Origin: Dyella acidisoli
Lineage (GTDB): Bacteria > Pseudomonadota > Gammaproteobacteria > Xanthomonadales > Rhodanobacteraceae
Length of the DNA stretch: 64,000 nt
Direction: 5' to 3'
Assembly: GCF_030160295.1 (NCBI RefSeq)
Contig: NZ_BSOB01000010.1
Span: 210,084-274,083 of the forward strand
A program made the translations under genes and the position numbers. The notes beneath the pieces were generated by a model. The model was not told where the DNA came from. It searched no databases and saw only the letters and a list, made by a program, of their open reading frames with translations. This document shows positions 63,423 to 64,000 of this stretch, one piece after another (the stretch's first letter is position 1; each line of letters starts with the position of its first letter).

Positions 63423-64000
63423 TTACTGCGTCTTCAACTGCAGGGCCGGCGCAACGCGGCTGGCGCGAAAAGCCGGCAAGGCGCCCGCCAGCAAGCTGAC
63501 GGCAATGGACAGTGCAAACGTCGTCGCGAACATCAACACATCCAAGTGCACCATGTCCGCATAAGGTGTCGGCTGCCGGCGTACCAGCGATAGTCCTGCG
63601 AGCGTCAGCAACCAGCCCAGGACTCCGCCCAACACCCCAACTAACGCCGTCTCCATCAGGAATTGCGCAAAGATGGCCCCACGCGTTGCACCGAGTGCAC
63701 GGCGCACACCGATCTCGCCGCCTCGACGAAGAAACTTCGCCAGCAGCAATCCAATCGTGTTGAACAAGCAGATCGCCAGGAAGGCAAACGCTAGCCAGGT
63801 TTGCAGATGCACGTCGCTGGGCACAACGCCGTTGTAGTCAAGCCATTCCATCAGATTGGGCAAACGCGTGTTCTCAGCATGCGTAAAGCGACCCAATGAC
63901 TTTTGCTGCGCAGCGTAGTCCGCAAGGAAGCGGCGATAAGCTGCTGCCTTGCCTGCATCGCCGAGCTGCACCCACACGGTGACCCATTCGCATGGCGCGT
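63423..64000 (-). CDS. ABC transporter permease, MacB/FtsX family (type A, copy 2), 5' part outside the window
   Basis: The C-terminal part of a type A permease. The open frame continues to the window edge; residues before the first in-window GTG read APCEWVTVWVQLGD, matching HCEWLAYWVQLG of type A copy 1. The visible core has LAKFLRRGGEIGVRRALGAT and ends APALQLKTQ. Second A-B pair of the array. The ATPase and any membrane-fusion partner must lie to the right. Confidence 0.85.
   Translation of the reverse strand, partial: APCEWVTVWVQLGDAGKAAAYRRFLADYAAQQKSLGRFTHAENTRLPNLMEWLDYNGVVPSDVHLQTWLAFAFLAICLFNTIGLLLAKFLRRGGEIGVRRALGATRGAIFAQFLMETALVGVLGGVLGWLLTLAGLSLVRRQPTPYADMVHLDVLMFATTFALSIAVSLLAGALPAFRASRVAPALQLKTQ

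Overview
The window reads as chromosomal DNA of a GC-rich gammaproteobacterium of the order Xanthomonadales (Lysobacterales), most likely Rhodanobacteraceae (Dyella, Luteibacter or Rhodanobacter type). This is an inference from gene content and order: rpoN-hpf-hprK-rapZ-EIIA-ptsH-ptsI, an H-NS protein of the Xanthomonas type, DUF2066, DUF3108 and DUF4124 proteins, and many small intergenic palindromes. No phage, integrase, transposase or CRISPR array was seen.

Layout. 1-4.1 kb: rsmD (cut by the edge) diverges from a tightly coupled ftsY - AsmA-like - mutY - yggX run, followed by a tRNA-Phe gene with its own promoter and terminator. 4.4-7.8 kb: small secreted or envelope proteins (a solitary carboxypeptidase-regulatory-like domain, a two-repeat PepSY-like protein, a CcdA/thioredoxin pair, an MliC-type lysozyme inhibitor). 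7.9-15.9 kb: recQ, an alkyltransferase-like protein, a PiT phosphate transporter with its DUF47 partner, a CorC-like membrane protein, trmJ and suhB. 15.9-21.3 kb: a minus-strand series of three VOC proteins, a GFA protein, DUF2164, hda, an AI-2E/PerM protein, a CDP-alcohol phosphatidyltransferase and DUF2066. 21.4-24.2 kb: purM, purN, DUF3108.

24.3-36.8 kb is the envelope and regulatory core. murA and ibaG face kdsD-kdsC-lptC-lptA-lptB (Kdo supply and LPS export), continuing into rpoN-hpf-hprK-rapZ-EIIA-ptsH-ptsI. The PTS proteins form a phosphoryl relay with no membrane permease here, so the role is probably regulatory. 36.9-48 kb: a LysR/YeiH divergent pair, tsaB, an NTF2-like/hydrolase/regulator trio, a glycosyltransferase-like gene, valS, and a rimI - HolD-like - pssA operon. 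48-54 kb: a DUF4124 protein, proS, H-NS, a ThrE-type exporter and an NfeD/SPFH membrane pair. 54.4-64 kb: an all-minus-strand block with an NtrY/NtrC-type two-component system, an L,D-transpeptidase, an S33 hydrolase and two tandem pairs of MacB/FtsX-type ABC permeases, the last cut by the right edge.

The most unusual material is intergenic. Two large inverted repeats (23.3-23.5 kb after purN, 34.0-34.2 kb after rapZ) carry the same 61-base core at the tip of otherwise unrelated long stems. The two cores differ at 11 positions, and every difference either lies in a loop or linker or preserves base pairing, including three compensatory double changes. The second element folds as a three-way junction. 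I do not recognise this family. At least eight further loci carry one or two copies of a CCCTCTCCCC/GGGGAGAGGG palindrome, often as head-to-head pairs of two length classes, and several other palindromic families are present.
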